From Lichenibacterium dinghuense (GTDB lineage Bacteria > Pseudomonadota > Alphaproteobacteria > Rhizobiales > Beijerinckiaceae): a DNA stretch of 64,000 bases. Of the stretch, positions 26,846 through 35,506 are shown in pieces. The stretch is from NCBI RefSeq assembly GCF_021730615.1, contig NZ_JAJLMN010000001.1:2367501-2431500 (forward strand), read 5' to 3'. Below the pieces are notes generated by a model. It was given only the letters and a program-made list of their open reading frames with translations. It was not told the origin of the DNA and made no database searches. A program made the translations under genes and the position numbers. Within the stretch, counting starts at the first letter, position 1; each line of letters begins with the position of its first letter.

Positions 26846-27886
26846 TCAGGCGGGGCGGATCGGAAAGGACAGGCGCTCGACCAGCGACAGCGCCGTGCGC
26901 AGCGAGGCACCGGCCGCGACGACGAGCTGCGGCAGGACGAGCCATTCGAGCGTCCAGGCGGCGCCCGAGCGCTCGTTCTCGTGGACGAGCGCCCCCGTCA
27001 GCGTGCCGGACAGGCCGGCCGCGAGCCGCGCGAGGCTCACCAGCAGCTCCGCCGGGACGGGGTTCGACTTGTGGGCCATGGCCGAGGACGTGCCGCCCCC
27101 GGCGAGGCGCGCCGCGCCGACCTCGTTCTGCACCATGAGGGCGACGTCCTGGCCTATCTTGCCGAGGCTGCCGCAGACCAGCGCTAGCCAGGCGCCGAGC
27201 TCGGCCACGCCGTCGCGCTGCGCATGCCAGGCGGGGGAGTCGGCGAGGCCGAGGCGCCCGGCGACGCGCGCGGCGACGGCCTCGGCATAGGCGCCGAGCT
27301 CGGCGCGGGTGCCGACGGGGCCGCCGAGCTGCAGGCGCAGCACGCGGGGGCGCAGCGCGGCGAGCCGGGCGCGGTGGCGCGGCAGCGGCCCACGCCAGGT
27401 CTCGACCTTGTCGGCGGCCGTGAACGGCAGCGCGCGCTGCATGCGGGTCTGCGCCATCAGGGGCACCGCGCCGTCGCGGGTCGACAGGGCGGCCAGGGCG
27501 GCGTCGAGCGCGTCGAGGCGGGTGTCGAGCACGTCGAGCGCGGGGCCGAGGCGGAGCATGAGGCTCGTGTCGACGGCGTCCTGGCTGGTGGCGCCGCGGT
27601 GGAGGTGTTTTCCGTGCGGCTCACCGATCGCGGCGCGGAGCTGGCGCACCAGCTCCGGCACGGGCACGCCGTCGCGGGCCACGCCGGCGCGGAGCGCCGC
27701 CCAGTCGGGCGCGAAGGAGGCGAGCGCCCCGGCGATGCGCGCGGCGGCTTCCAGCGGCACCATGCCGGCGGCCGCCTGAGCCTCGGCGAGGGCCGCCTCG
27801 AAGCGCAGCATCGCGGCGAGGTCGGCCTCGTCGGTGAAGAAGGCCTCGATCTCGGGATCGCCGGCGAGGGCGGAGAGCAGGGTCAT
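26846..27886 (-). CDS. pcaB: 3-carboxy-cis,cis-muconate cycloisomerase
   Basis: Second step after ring opening in the protocatechuate branch: cyclises beta-carboxy-cis,cis-muconate to gamma-carboxymuconolactone. The 346-residue product is a member of the fumarase/aspartase superfamily, with the signature GGGTSSAMAHKSNPVPAE, the HRGATSQDAVDTS active-site block and QTRMQRALPFT. It is shorter than fused or adenylosuccinate-lyase-like homologues but normal for alphaproteobacterial PcaB. It is separated from pcaG by a 192-bp spacer containing a palindromic element, and precedes the BKACE gene by 9 bp. Confidence 0.93.
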   Translation of the reverse strand: MTLLSALAGDPEIEAFFTDEADLAAMLRFEAALAEAQAAAGMVPLEAAARIAGALASFAPDWAALRAGVARDGVPVPELVRQLRAAIGEPHGKHLHRGATSQDAVDTSLMLRLGPALDVLDTRLDALDAALAALSTRDGAVPLMAQTRMQRALPFTAADKVETWRGPLPRHRARLAALRPRVLRLQLGGPVGTRAELGAYAEAVAARVAGRLGLADSPAWHAQRDGVAELGAWLALVCGSLGKIGQDVALMVQNEVGAARLAGGGTSSAMAHKSNPVPAELLVSLARLAAGLSGTLTGALVHENERSGAAWTLEWLVLPQLVVAAGASLRTALSLVERLSFPIRPA

Positions 27887-27897
27887 GGCGCGACGCT

Positions 27898-28062
27898 CCC
27901 CTTCTCCCCTCGCGGGAGAAGGTGGCCCGACGAAGTCGGGTCGGATGAGGGGGTCCGGCGCAACGCTCGACGATCATCCTTTCGACCCTGCGAGGTCGAG
28001 CCATGCCCCCTCATCCGCCCTGACTGCGTCAGGGCACCTTCTCCCGCGAGGGGAGAAGGGGG
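27898..28062. repeat. Composite palindromic element between pcaG and pcaB
   Basis: Two hairpins of the CCTTCTCCC/GGGAGAAGG type (27900-27922 and 28037-28059) stand in inverted orientation. Between them lie inverted CGGATGAGGGGG (near 27943) and CCCCCTCATCCG (near 28008). The whole 165-bp unit is thus itself a near-palindrome. A similar unit lies at 47886-47997. Its location inside a probable operon suggests it could attenuate or process the pca transcript between pcaHG and pcaB. Confidence 0.75.
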
Positions 28063-28078
28063 CCACGTCGTGAGGGGC

Positions 28079-28711
28079 TCACACATCGAAGAACACCGTC
28101 TCGTGGTGACCCTGGAGGTGGACGTCGAAGGTGTAGACCGGCAGGCCGTCCTCCTCGCTCCGCGGCGCGATCAGGGTTTCCCGCCGCGACGGGTGCTCGA
28201 TGCGCTTCAGCACCGGGCACTCGGCGTTGGCCGCGGCCTCGTCGCCGAAATACATCCGGGTGTGCAGGCCGATGTTGATGCCGCGCGCCACGATGTAGAC
28301 CGTGATGTGCGGGGCCATCGGCCGCCCGTCCGTATAGGGCACGCGGCCGGGCTTGATCGTCTCGAAGCGGAACTCGCCCGTCTCGCGGTGGGTGGGCTGG
28401 CGCCCCCAGCCGGCGAAGTTCGGGTCCGCCCTGCCCCGCCGCTCCTCGGCGCTGTTGTAGAGCCCGTCGGCGTCGGCCTGCCAGATCTCGACGAGGGCGT
28501 CGTTGAGCGGCTTGCCGAGCCCGTCGAAGATGCGGCCGCGCACCAGGATGCGCTCGCCCTTCGTGTCGGGCCCGACCAGCACGAGGCCGAGGTCGCCCTC
28601 CCACACGCCGGTGATCTCGACCCAGTTGGGGTTGGTGCCGATGTGGACGTAGGGTCCGGCCGTCTGCGACGGGGATTCCTTGTACACGGGACGGGGCACG
28701 CCGAGGCTCAT
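28079..28711 (-). CDS. pcaG: Protocatechuate 3,4-dioxygenase alpha subunit
   Basis: The 210-residue alpha subunit forms the intradiol dioxygenase with PcaH, opening protocatechuate to beta-carboxy-cis,cis-muconate. Visible are the shared fold elements SQTAGPYVHIGTNP, VRGRIFDGLGKPLNDALVEIWQADADG, NFAGWGRQPT and the C-terminal HVHLQG-like DVHLQGHHETVFFDV. As usual for alpha subunits, the iron-binding Tyr/His set of the beta subunit is not fully conserved. ATG 28711 shares one base with the pcaH stop codon (TGATG), so translation is coupled. Confidence 0.95.
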   Translation of the reverse strand: MSLGVPRPVYKESPSQTAGPYVHIGTNPNWVEITGVWEGDLGLVLVGPDTKGERILVRGRIFDGLGKPLNDALVEIWQADADGLYNSAEERRGRADPNFAGWGRQPTHRETGEFRFETIKPGRVPYTDGRPMAPHITVYIVARGINIGLHTRMYFGDEAAANAECPVLKRIEHPSRRETLIAPRSEEDGLPVYTFDVHLQGHHETVFFDV

Positions 28712-29439
28712 CAGTTCCCCTCCATCCGGTTCTCGAACGGCGTCGAGCGCCGGCCGCGCAGCACGATGTCGAAGCGGTAGGCCAGCGAGTCCATGTGGGT
28801 GGTGTTCTGCCGGTCGAGCGCGGCGATGAGCTGCTCCACGGCGAGCCTGTCGGGGATCGTGCCGACGATCGGGCACTGCCAGATCATCGGGTCGCCCTCG
28901 AAATACATCTGCGTCACCAGCCGCTGCGCGAAGGCGTGGCCGAACAGCGAGAAGTGGATGTGCGCCGGGCGCCAGTCGTTGACGCGGTTGGGCCAGGGAT
29001 AGGCGCCGGGCTTGACCGTGCGGAAGCGGTAGGAGCCGTCCGCCGCGGTGATGCAGCGCCCGCAGCCGCCGAAGTTGGGGTCGAGCGCGGCGTGGTAGGT
29101 TTCCTTGTGGTGGCGGTAGCGCCCGCCCGCGTTGGCCTGCCAGAACTCGACCAGCGTGTCCGGCAGCCCGCGGCCGTTCTCGTCCATCACGCGCCCGTGG
29201 ACGACGATGCGCTGGCCGATGGCGTCGCCGGTCTTGGACCAGTTGGTGATGAGGTCGTCGTCGCGCGGCCCCAGCATGGCGTGGCCGAAGACGGGGCCGG
29301 TCATCTCCGAGATCGTGTTGTCGATCGACAGCAGCGCCTGCTTGGGCGAGCGCAGCACGCTCGTCTTGTAGTCGGGCGTGTAGGCGGGCGGGTGCCAGTC
29401 GCGGTCGCGCTGGTAGAAGCTGCCCTTGTGGTCCGACAT
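28711..29439 (-). CDS. pcaH: Protocatechuate 3,4-dioxygenase beta subunit
   Basis: The 242-residue catalytic subunit carries the ferric-iron ligands: Tyr in [11 protein letters not shown], Tyr in [21 protein letters not shown], and both His of AHIH. The N-terminal [18 protein letters not shown] and ISEMTGP are typical of PcaH. I chose ATG 29439, with an excellent AGGAGGAGG ribosome-binding site; an upstream in-frame start at 29469 would add ten residues. It is the first dioxygenase gene, 26 bases after the permease stop. Confidence 0.96.
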   Translation of the reverse strand: MSDHKGSFYQRDRDWHPPAYTPDYKTSVLRSPKQALLSIDNTISEMTGPVFGHAMLGPRDDDLITNWSKTGDAIGQRIVVHGRVMDENGRGLPDTLVEFWQANAGGRYRHHKETYHAALDPNFGGCGRCITAADGSYRFRTVKPGAYPWPNRVNDWRPAHIHFSLFGHAFAQRLVTQMYFEGDPMIWQCPIVGTIPDRLAVEQLIAALDRQNTTHMDSLAYRFDIVLRGRRSTPFENRMEGN

Positions 29440-29465
29440 GGCCCCCTCCTCCTGGTCTCCGGGCC

Positions 29466-30845
29466 TCACACCCGCGCCTGCGCCATGCCGCCGGCCGGGC
29501 CGTCGAACGCCTCCGGCGTGGCGTCACGATGGCCGAGGTCGGCGAGGCGGATGCGGTAGGTTTCCCGCGTCGTGAAGGCCGCCGCCGCCGAGATCAGCGT
29601 GACCACCAGGGCGAAGGTCCCGATCGTGACCGGGATGCCGGTCGAGCCGGGGGGCGCGATATAGGCGAAGAGCGCCGGCAGGGCGGCCGTGATGGCGGTG
29701 CCGACGTTCTGGGCGATCGCCATGGCGGTCACGCGCACCCGCGTCTGGAACAGCTCCGGATAGAAGGACGGGTAGACGGCGTTGTAGCCCTGGTAGACGA
29801 TGCCCCACATCAGGATCGACAGGACGAAGGCCAGCGGCACGCTGCCGATCGAGATGGCCCAGAGGTAGGCGTAGGACAGCAGGCCCGAGCCGACCGCCCC
29901 GACCATGACGGGCAGGCGCCGGCCGATGCGGTCCGACAGGGCGCCGACGTAGGGGATCACCAGCACGGCCACGATGTTCCCCACCACGGGGATCCAGAGG
30001 TAGACGTCCTTGGCGAAGCCGATGCCGTAGGCGGGCTGCACCGCGTAGGCGGCGCCGAAGATGGTCGCGACCGTCGGGATGACGTTCATCAGCGCCATGC
30101 AGACGACGCGCAGCATGTCGTCCCACGACAGGCGGAAGGCCTCGGGGATGGGCGCGCGCGGCACGGCGCGCTCCGCGCTCTCCTCGGCGAAGGCCGGGGT
30201 CTCCTCCACCTCGCGGCGGATGACGTAGCCGGCGACGATCACCAGCGCGGAGAGCAGGAAGGGCACGCGCCAGCCCCAGGCGTTGAAGCTGTCCGTCGGC
30301 ATGAAGCGGGCCAGCGGCAGGAACACGGCGGCGGCCAGGATCTGCCCGGCCTGCACGCCCTGGAGCGTGAAGCTGGCGAAGTAGCCGCGCCGGCCGAAGG
30401 GCGCGTGCTCCAGGATCATCGAGGAGGCGCCCGAGATCTCGCCCGCCACGGCGAAGCCCTGGATCAGGCGCATCATCACGAGGAGGACGGGCGCCCAGAC
30501 GCCGACCTGGCCGTAGGTCGGCAGCAGGCCGACCGCCATGGTCGAGAAGCCCATCAGGAACATGCACAGCAGGAGCACGTTCTTGCGTCCGTGCGTGTCG
30601 CCCCAGTGGCCCAGCGCGAAGGCGCCGATCGGCCGCGCCACGTAGCCGGCCCCGTAGGTGGCGAGGGACGCCACGATGGCGGTGTTCGGGTCGGTCGACG
30701 GGAAGAACAGCTGCGGGAACACCAGCGCCGAGGCGGTGGCGTAGATGAAGAAGTCGTAATATTCGAGCGCCGAACCGATCCAGCCGCTCGCCGCGGCCTT
30801 CTTCGACTGATTCCTGGAATGCGCGCTGACCTGTGAGCCGTCCAT
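29466..30845 (-). CDS. MFS transporter, metabolite:H+ symporter (MHS) family, aromatic/shikimate uptake
   Basis: The 459-residue protein has 12 predicted membrane helices and the MHS hallmarks: [23 protein letters not shown] at the first helix, the loop motif [17 protein letters not shown] after helix 2 and [15 protein letters not shown] in helix 5. The family takes up organic acids such as shikimate, citrate, alpha-ketoglutarate and protocatechuate by proton symport. Position between shikimate dehydrogenase and pcaHG points to shikimate, quinate or protocatechuate as cargo. ATG 30845 is followed by a short hydrophilic leader and preceded by AGGAAGGACACGCC. Confidence 0.9.
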   Translation of the reverse strand: MDGSQVSAHSRNQSKKAAASGWIGSALEYYDFFIYATASALVFPQLFFPSTDPNTAIVASLATYGAGYVARPIGAFALGHWGDTHGRKNVLLLCMFLMGFSTMAVGLLPTYGQVGVWAPVLLVMMRLIQGFAVAGEISGASSMILEHAPFGRRGYFASFTLQGVQAGQILAAAVFLPLARFMPTDSFNAWGWRVPFLLSALVIVAGYVIRREVEETPAFAEESAERAVPRAPIPEAFRLSWDDMLRVVCMALMNVIPTVATIFGAAYAVQPAYGIGFAKDVYLWIPVVGNIVAVLVIPYVGALSDRIGRRLPVMVGAVGSGLLSYAYLWAISIGSVPLAFVLSILMWGIVYQGYNAVYPSFYPELFQTRVRVTAMAIAQNVGTAITAALPALFAYIAPPGSTGIPVTIGTFALVVTLISAAAAFTTRETYRIRLADLGHRDATPEAFDGPAGGMAQARV

Positions 30846-30937
30846 GGCGTGTCCTTCCTGATGGTGGTGGGGTCGGCGGCCTTCTGGTGGGCCGCTCGTT
30901 CGCAACGTCTGCGGCCCGCGCGGGCCGCCGAAACCTC

Positions 30938-31849
30938 TCAGCTCCCGGCCCGGATGGCGCCGAAGGCCGCGACCATGCGCTCGCTGTCCGGCTCGCGGCC
31001 CGAGAAGAGCCGGAACGCCTCCACGGCCTGGAACACCGCCATGCCGCCGCCGTCGAGCGTGCGGCAGCCGATCGCCCGCGCGCGGCGCAAGAGCTCGGTT
31101 TCCAGCGGGAAGTAGATCACCTCGGCGACCCAGAGGCGGGGGTGGAGCAGCTCGGCCGGCAGCGGCAGGCCGGGATGGGCCTCCATGCCGATCGGCGTCG
31201 CGTTGATCAGCCCGTCCGCTTCGGCCAGGGAGGCCTTCCGGTCCTCGCCGACGGCGGCACGCCCCGCGAAGGTCGTATCGAGGTTGGCGACGAGCGCCTC
31301 GGCGCGGTCGCGGTCCGTGTCGAAGATTGTGAGCCGCTCGACGCCGAGCGTCAGCGCCGCATGGGCCACCGCCGCGCCGGCCCCGCCCGCGCCGAGCTGC
31401 ACCACGCGCCCGAGCGGCACGCCGGCCATGTGGCGCCTGAACGGCTCCGCGAAGCCGGACCAGTCCGTGTTGTGGCCGATGCGCCTGCCGTCCCGGAACA
31501 GCACGGTGTTGACGGCGCCGAGCGCGCGGGCGTCGGGCGACAGCTCGTCGAGCAGCGGGATCACGGCCTGCTTGCAGGGATGGGTGATGTTCAGCCCGTC
31601 GAAGCCGAGGCGCTGAGCGCCGGCCAGCAGGTCGGGCAGCGCCTCGACGCCGACGCCGAGCGCGGCGAGGTCGATGAGGCGGTAGACGCAGCGCATCCCC
31701 TGCGCCTCGGCCTCGCGCATCTGCATCTCGGGCGTGAGCGAGGCGCCGATGTTCTGGCCGATCAGGCCGAGCAGGAGCGCGGGCCGACGGCTCCCGCGGG
31801 TTCGGACGGACGCCGCCGCAGCGCCCGCAACTTCATCCCCCGCCGCCAT
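30938..31849 (-). CDS. Shikimate/quinate dehydrogenase (catabolic AroE paralogue)
   Basis: The 303-residue protein has the AroE fold. The substrate domain begins LLGLIGQNIGASLTPEMQMREA, the variant opening of catabolic shikimate/quinate dehydrogenases, and continues with GLNITHPCKQAV (catalytic Lys) and NTDWSGF. The nucleotide domain has QLGAGGAGAAVAHAALTLG, and the acidic DTDRDRAE after the next strand suggests NAD use. It should oxidise shikimate to 3-dehydroshikimate (or quinate to 3-dehydroquinate), feeding the QuiC dehydratase encoded divergently. The genome's biosynthetic aroE is presumably elsewhere. Confidence 0.88.
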   Translation of the reverse strand: MAAGDEVAGAAAASVRTRGSRRPALLLGLIGQNIGASLTPEMQMREAEAQGMRCVYRLIDLAALGVGVEALPDLLAGAQRLGFDGLNITHPCKQAVIPLLDELSPDARALGAVNTVLFRDGRRIGHNTDWSGFAEPFRRHMAGVPLGRVVQLGAGGAGAAVAHAALTLGVERLTIFDTDRDRAEALVANLDTTFAGRAAVGEDRKASLAEADGLINATPIGMEAHPGLPLPAELLHPRLWVAEVIYFPLETELLRRARAIGCRTLDGGGMAVFQAVEAFRLFSGREPDSERMVAAFGAIRAGS

Positions 31850-31937
31850 CCTCGCCTCCTCGCCGGATTGTATTCCGATCGCTGGGATGCAGGATGACGC
31901 CGATCGGCGCTCCGCGCCATGATCAAGATCGGCCCTG

Positions 31938-32861
31938 CTATGAACTTCGCGTTAATTTCAGCCGCGCGACCGCCGGCTCGGCGGCCGTCATCTCCGCGCG
32001 CAGCCGCTCCACGAAATGCGCGGCGTGCACGGACATCTCCGAGCCGCGCTTCGTCGCGACGAAGGTTTCGAAGCGCGTGGGCTCGGCGATGGGGAGCATC
32101 GTCACGCCCGGCATGGCGTCGGCCAGGGTGAACTGGTCGATCACGGCGATGCCGAGCCCCGCCTTGACGAGCGCGCAGACGGTGGAGCCGAACCGCGCCC
32201 GGATCGGGACGTCGTAGGCGAGCTTCAGGCCGGCGAACAGGCCCGCCATGACGGCGCCGTAGGGGTCGGCGGCGTCGATGCCGATCAGCGGGTGGCGGCA
32301 GATCTCGGCCGCGCTGACGACGGGCCGCGCCGCCAGGGGGTGACGGTCGGGGACGATGCAGAACAGCTCGCCCGCGGCGAGCGGATGCACGTCGAGGCCG
32401 GGATGGTCGAGGCGGTAGCTCATCGCCACGCATTCCACCTTGTCGAGCAGCAGGTGGTTCAGCACCTCCTCGAGCTTGAGCACGTTGATGTTGAACCTGA
32501 GGTCCGGGTAGCGCCGGCGCACGGCCGCGACCGCGCGGGGCACCATCACCTGCGCGATGCTGGGGACGGCCCCGATCCGCAGCTCCGACGAGGTCCCGCG
32601 GCCGATGGCCGTGATGGTGTCGCCGAGGTCGTCGATCTTGCGGTACACCTCGTCGATCTGCTCGAAGATGCTGCGCGCCTCCGCGGTCGGGACGAAGCGC
32701 CCGTTGCGCCGGTCGAAGAACCGGACGGCGTGCGCGCGCTCGGCGTGCTTGACGAGCCGGCTGATGCCGGGCGCCGACACGTTGAGGATCTTGGCCGCGC
32801 CGTTGACGCTGCCCGCCACCATCACGGCCCGGATGACCTCGATCTGGCGCAGCGTCATCAT
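31938..32861 (-). CDS. LysR family transcriptional regulator of the aromatic cluster
   Basis: The 307-residue protein has the LysR N-terminal winged helix, MTLRQIEVIRAVMVAGSVNGAAKILNVSAPGISRLVKHAE, and a C-terminal type 2 periplasmic-binding effector domain (ELRIGAVPSIAQVMVP, LGIAVIDQFTLADAMPG). It is divergent from quiC across 160 bp and is the first gene of the minus-strand pca set. It likely controls quiC and its own operon in response to an aromatic or shikimate-type ligand. Two ATGs in tandem (32861, 32858) are possible starts. Confidence 0.9.
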   Translation of the reverse strand: MMTLRQIEVIRAVMVAGSVNGAAKILNVSAPGISRLVKHAERAHAVRFFDRRNGRFVPTAEARSIFEQIDEVYRKIDDLGDTITAIGRGTSSELRIGAVPSIAQVMVPRAVAAVRRRYPDLRFNINVLKLEEVLNHLLLDKVECVAMSYRLDHPGLDVHPLAAGELFCIVPDRHPLAARPVVSAAEICRHPLIGIDAADPYGAVMAGLFAGLKLAYDVPIRARFGSTVCALVKAGLGIAVIDQFTLADAMPGVTMLPIAEPTRFETFVATKRGSEMSVHAAHFVERLRAEMTAAEPAVARLKLTRSS

Positions 32862-32961
32862 CGGCGGCCGTCCTCCCCGGCTCGCCGCCCCGTCCCTTCT
32901 CGGGCCGAAGGATGGACGGGGGCGGCGGCTTCGGAGAGGATGCCCCGCCGGGGAGGCCGTT

Positions 32962-32973
32962 GGAAGCGCTTCC
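32962..32973. promoter_or_regulatory. Perfect palindrome GGAAGCGCTTCC, LacI-type operator candidate
   Basis: The 12-bp perfect palindrome lies 48 bp upstream of the quiC start in the LysR-quiC divergent promoter region. Its AAGCGCTT core matches the general LacI/GalR operator pattern. No LacI-type gene is in the window. The site would overlap or follow a quiC promoter and so could repress it. Confidence 0.4.
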
Positions 32974-33021
32974 CGTGATCTGCCGCGGCGGACGGCCCCG
33001 CCGCCGGAGCCCGGACGCGCC

Positions 33022-34905
33022 ATGAAGACATCGATCGCCACCGTGTCCATCAGCGGCACCCTCGAGGAGAAGATCTCCGCCATCGCCCAGGCGGGCTTCG
33101 ACGGCGTCGAGATCTTCGAGCAGGACTTCATCGCCTTCGACCATTCGCCGCGCGAGGTCGGCCGCATGGTGCGCGACGCGGGCCTCGAGGTCACGCTGTT
33201 CCAGCCGTTCCGCGACTTCGAGGGCCTGCCCGAGCCGTTCCGCACCCGCGCCTTCCACCGCGCTGAGCGCAAGTTCGACGTGATGGAGGAGATCGGCGCG
33301 AAGCTGCTCCTCGTCTGCTCCAGCGTGTCGCCGCACGCGCAGGGCGGCATCGACCGCGCCGCCGCGGACCTGCGCGAGCTCGGCGAGCGGGCGGCGCGGC
33401 GGGGGCTGAAGGTCGGCTTCGAGGCCCTGGCCTGGGGCCGCTTCGTCAGCGACCACCGCGACGCGTGGGAGATCGTGCGGCGCGCCGACCATCCGGCGGT
33501 CGGCCTCATCCTCGACAGCTTCCACACCCTGTCGCGCGGCATCGACACGGCCAGCATCAGGGCCATCCCGCAGGACAGGATCGCGCTCGTGCAGATGGCG
33601 GACGCGCCGCGCCTGCAGATGGACCTCCTGTCGTGGAGCCGGCACTTCCGCTCCATGCCGGGGCAGGGCGACCTGCCGCTCGCCCAGTTCTGGGAAGCCG
33701 TGCGGGCGACGGGCTACGACGGCGTGCTGTCCCTGGAGATCTTCAACGACAGCTTCCGGGCCGGGTCGGCGGGCGCCGTCGCGGTGGATGGGCACCGCTC
33801 GCTGGTCTACCTCGACGACGAGGTGCGCAAGCGGCTCGACCCGCGCGCCGCGGATGCCCTGCCCCCGCGGTCGCGCTCCTCCGGCGTCGAGTTCATCGAG
33901 TTCGCCCTCGGCGAGGAAGCGCCGGCCTTCGAATCCCTGATCGGCGCGCTCGGCTTTCGCCGCACCGCCACGCACAGGTCGAAGCGGGTGGCGCTCTGGT
34001 CGCAGAACGGCGTCAATCTCGTGGTCAACGGCGACCCGCACGGCTTCGCGCACTCGTCCTACCTGGTGCACGGCCCGTCGGTCTGCGCCATCGGCCTCAG
34101 GGTCGCCGACGCCGCGGCCGTGATGGCGCGGGCCGAGGCGCTCGGCGCGACGCCGTTCCACCAGAAGGTGCTGGAGGGCGAGCTGGAGATCCCGGCCATC
34201 CGCGGCGTCGGCGGCAGCCTGCTCTACTTCGTCGACCCGCACGGCGACCTGTCCCGCCTGTGGGACGTCGACTTCGTGCCCGTCACCCCGGCGCCGGAGC
34301 CCGGCGCGGTCGGCCTGCGGGGCATCGACCACGTCGCGCAGTCGATGGACCACGACGAGATGCTGTCCTGGCTGCTCTTCTACACGTCGATCCTCGACCT
34401 CGGGAAAACGCCGGGCCTCGACATCGCCGACCCGCGCGGCCTCGTCCACAGCCTCGTCGTCGAGAACGACGACCAGTCGCTGAGCCTCGTGCTCAACGGC
34501 TCGCAGGGCCAGGGGACCGCGGCGGCGCGCTTCGTCAGCGAGTTCTCCGGCTCGGGCGTGCAGCACATCGCCTTCGAGACCGCGGACATCGTCGCCACGG
34601 CGCGCGCCCTGAGGGAGGCCGGCCTCGCCACGCTGCCCATCCCCGAGAACTATTACGACGACCTCGAAGCCCGCTTCGACCTGCCCGACGCGGTGCTGGC
34701 GGAGTTCCGAAGCCTCGGCATCATGGTCGAGCGCGACGGCGAGGGGGAGTTCCTCCAGCTCTTCACCACGACCTTCGCCGAGCTGTTCTTCTTCGAGATC
34801 GTCGAGCGGCGCGGCGGCTACCGGGGCTTCGGGGCCACCAACGCGGCGGTGCGCCTCGCGGCGCAGAACCGCCTGTCGCGCCCCCCGGCCATCCCGCGGC
34901 GGTAG
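33022..34905 (+). CDS. quiC: Bifunctional 3-dehydroshikimate dehydratase / HPPD-like protein
   Basis: The 627-residue fusion matches Pseudomonas QuiC1-type enzymes. The N-terminal TIM-barrel (residues 1 to about 275; MKTSIATVSISGTLEEKISA, GFDGVEIFEQDF, GLILDSFHTLSRG, QMADAP, LSLEIFNDSFR) is the metal-dependent dehydratase converting 3-dehydroshikimate to protocatechuate. The C-terminal half (about 285-620) is a 4-hydroxyphenylpyruvate dioxygenase-like vicinal-oxygen-chelate module with metal residues in GIDHVAQ, VQHIAFET and FFEIVER. The role of that half is unsettled in the family. ATG 33022 follows a 160-bp promoter region shared with lysR. Confidence 0.93.
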   Translation: MKTSIATVSISGTLEEKISAIAQAGFDGVEIFEQDFIAFDHSPREVGRMVRDAGLEVTLFQPFRDFEGLPEPFRTRAFHRAERKFDVMEEIGAKLLLVCSSVSPHAQGGIDRAAADLRELGERAARRGLKVGFEALAWGRFVSDHRDAWEIVRRADHPAVGLILDSFHTLSRGIDTASIRAIPQDRIALVQMADAPRLQMDLLSWSRHFRSMPGQGDLPLAQFWEAVRATGYDGVLSLEIFNDSFRAGSAGAVAVDGHRSLVYLDDEVRKRLDPRAADALPPRSRSSGVEFIEFALGEEAPAFESLIGALGFRRTATHRSKRVALWSQNGVNLVVNGDPHGFAHSSYLVHGPSVCAIGLRVADAAAVMARAEALGATPFHQKVLEGELEIPAIRGVGGSLLYFVDPHGDLSRLWDVDFVPVTPAPEPGAVGLRGIDHVAQSMDHDEMLSWLLFYTSILDLGKTPGLDIADPRGLVHSLVVENDDQSLSLVLNGSQGQGTAAARFVSEFSGSGVQHIAFETADIVATARALREAGLATLPIPENYYDDLEARFDLPDAVLAEFRSLGIMVERDGEGEFLQLFTTTFAELFFFEIVERRGGYRGFGATNAAVRLAAQNRLSRPPAIPRR

Positions 34906-34958
34906 CGGGAGATCGGCTCGGTCGCGCCCCGTCCGCCGCCTCCACCAAACTTCGCATG

Positions 34959-35042
34959 GTCCCCCTCCTCCGCTCGGCCGAGGAGGATCGGCGCATGACG
35001 CGGGCCACCGCGATCCCCCTCCGTGCGACGGAGGAGGGGGAC
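34959..35042. repeat. Inverted repeat between quiC and pcaC
   Basis: GTCCCCCTCCTCCG at 34959-34972 is exactly complementary to 35029-35042. Each arm also lies in its own smaller palindrome (for example CCCCCTCCGT GCG ACGGAGGAGGGGG). It lies between converging genes and may terminate both. Confidence 0.55.
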
Positions 35043-35098
35043 CGCCCGAGAGGCGGTGGAGGGGGCCGACCGGGTGCGGGGGTGCGGGCGTCCGACGC

Positions 35099-35506
35099 TC
35101 AGGCGCTCCCCTGCCCCTTCGCCGCCTCGGCCTCCATGGCCGCGTAGGTCTGCTTGACGACCTTGATGGCGCTGTTGGCGGCCGGCACGCCGGCGTAGAC
35201 GGCGACGTGCAGCATGGCCTCCGCCACGTCGTCCGGCGTCGCCCCGGTGTTGGCGGTGGCGCGCACGTGCAGCGCCACCTCCTCGTGATGGCCGAGCGCG
35301 GCCAGGAGCGCCAGCGTCACGATCGAGCGCTCGCGCTTGGTGAAGCCCGGCCGCGACCAGACCGAGCCCCAGGCCCCCTCGGTGATGAAGCGCTGGAAGT
35401 CGGCGTCGAAGGGCGTGACGGCGGCCGAGGCCCGCGCCACGTGGGCCTCGCCCAGCACCGAGCGGCGCACGGCGAGGCCCTGTTGATAGCGCGCGTCGTC
35501 AGTCAT
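35099..35506 (-). CDS. pcaC: 4-carboxymuconolactone decarboxylase
   Basis: The 135-residue AhpD-fold protein decarboxylates gamma-carboxymuconolactone to 3-oxoadipate enol-lactone. Family features are YQQGLAVRRSVLGEAHVARA at the N-terminus, FTKRERSIVTLALLAALGHHEEVALHVRA in the core (His of HHEE) and VAVYAGVPAANSAIKVVK. It is a stand-alone PcaC, not the fused PcaL form. Its start overlaps the end of pcaD by eight bases, so the two are translationally coupled. Confidence 0.94.
   Translation of the reverse strand: MTDDARYQQGLAVRRSVLGEAHVARASAAVTPFDADFQRFITEGAWGSVWSRPGFTKRERSIVTLALLAALGHHEEVALHVRATANTGATPDDVAEAMLHVAVYAGVPAANSAIKVVKQTYAAMEAEAAKGQGSA

Noticed and set aside
27834-28086. Short frames across the pcaG-pcaB spacer
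   Set aside because: They are produced by the palindromic repeat element, which leaves all frames open on both strands.
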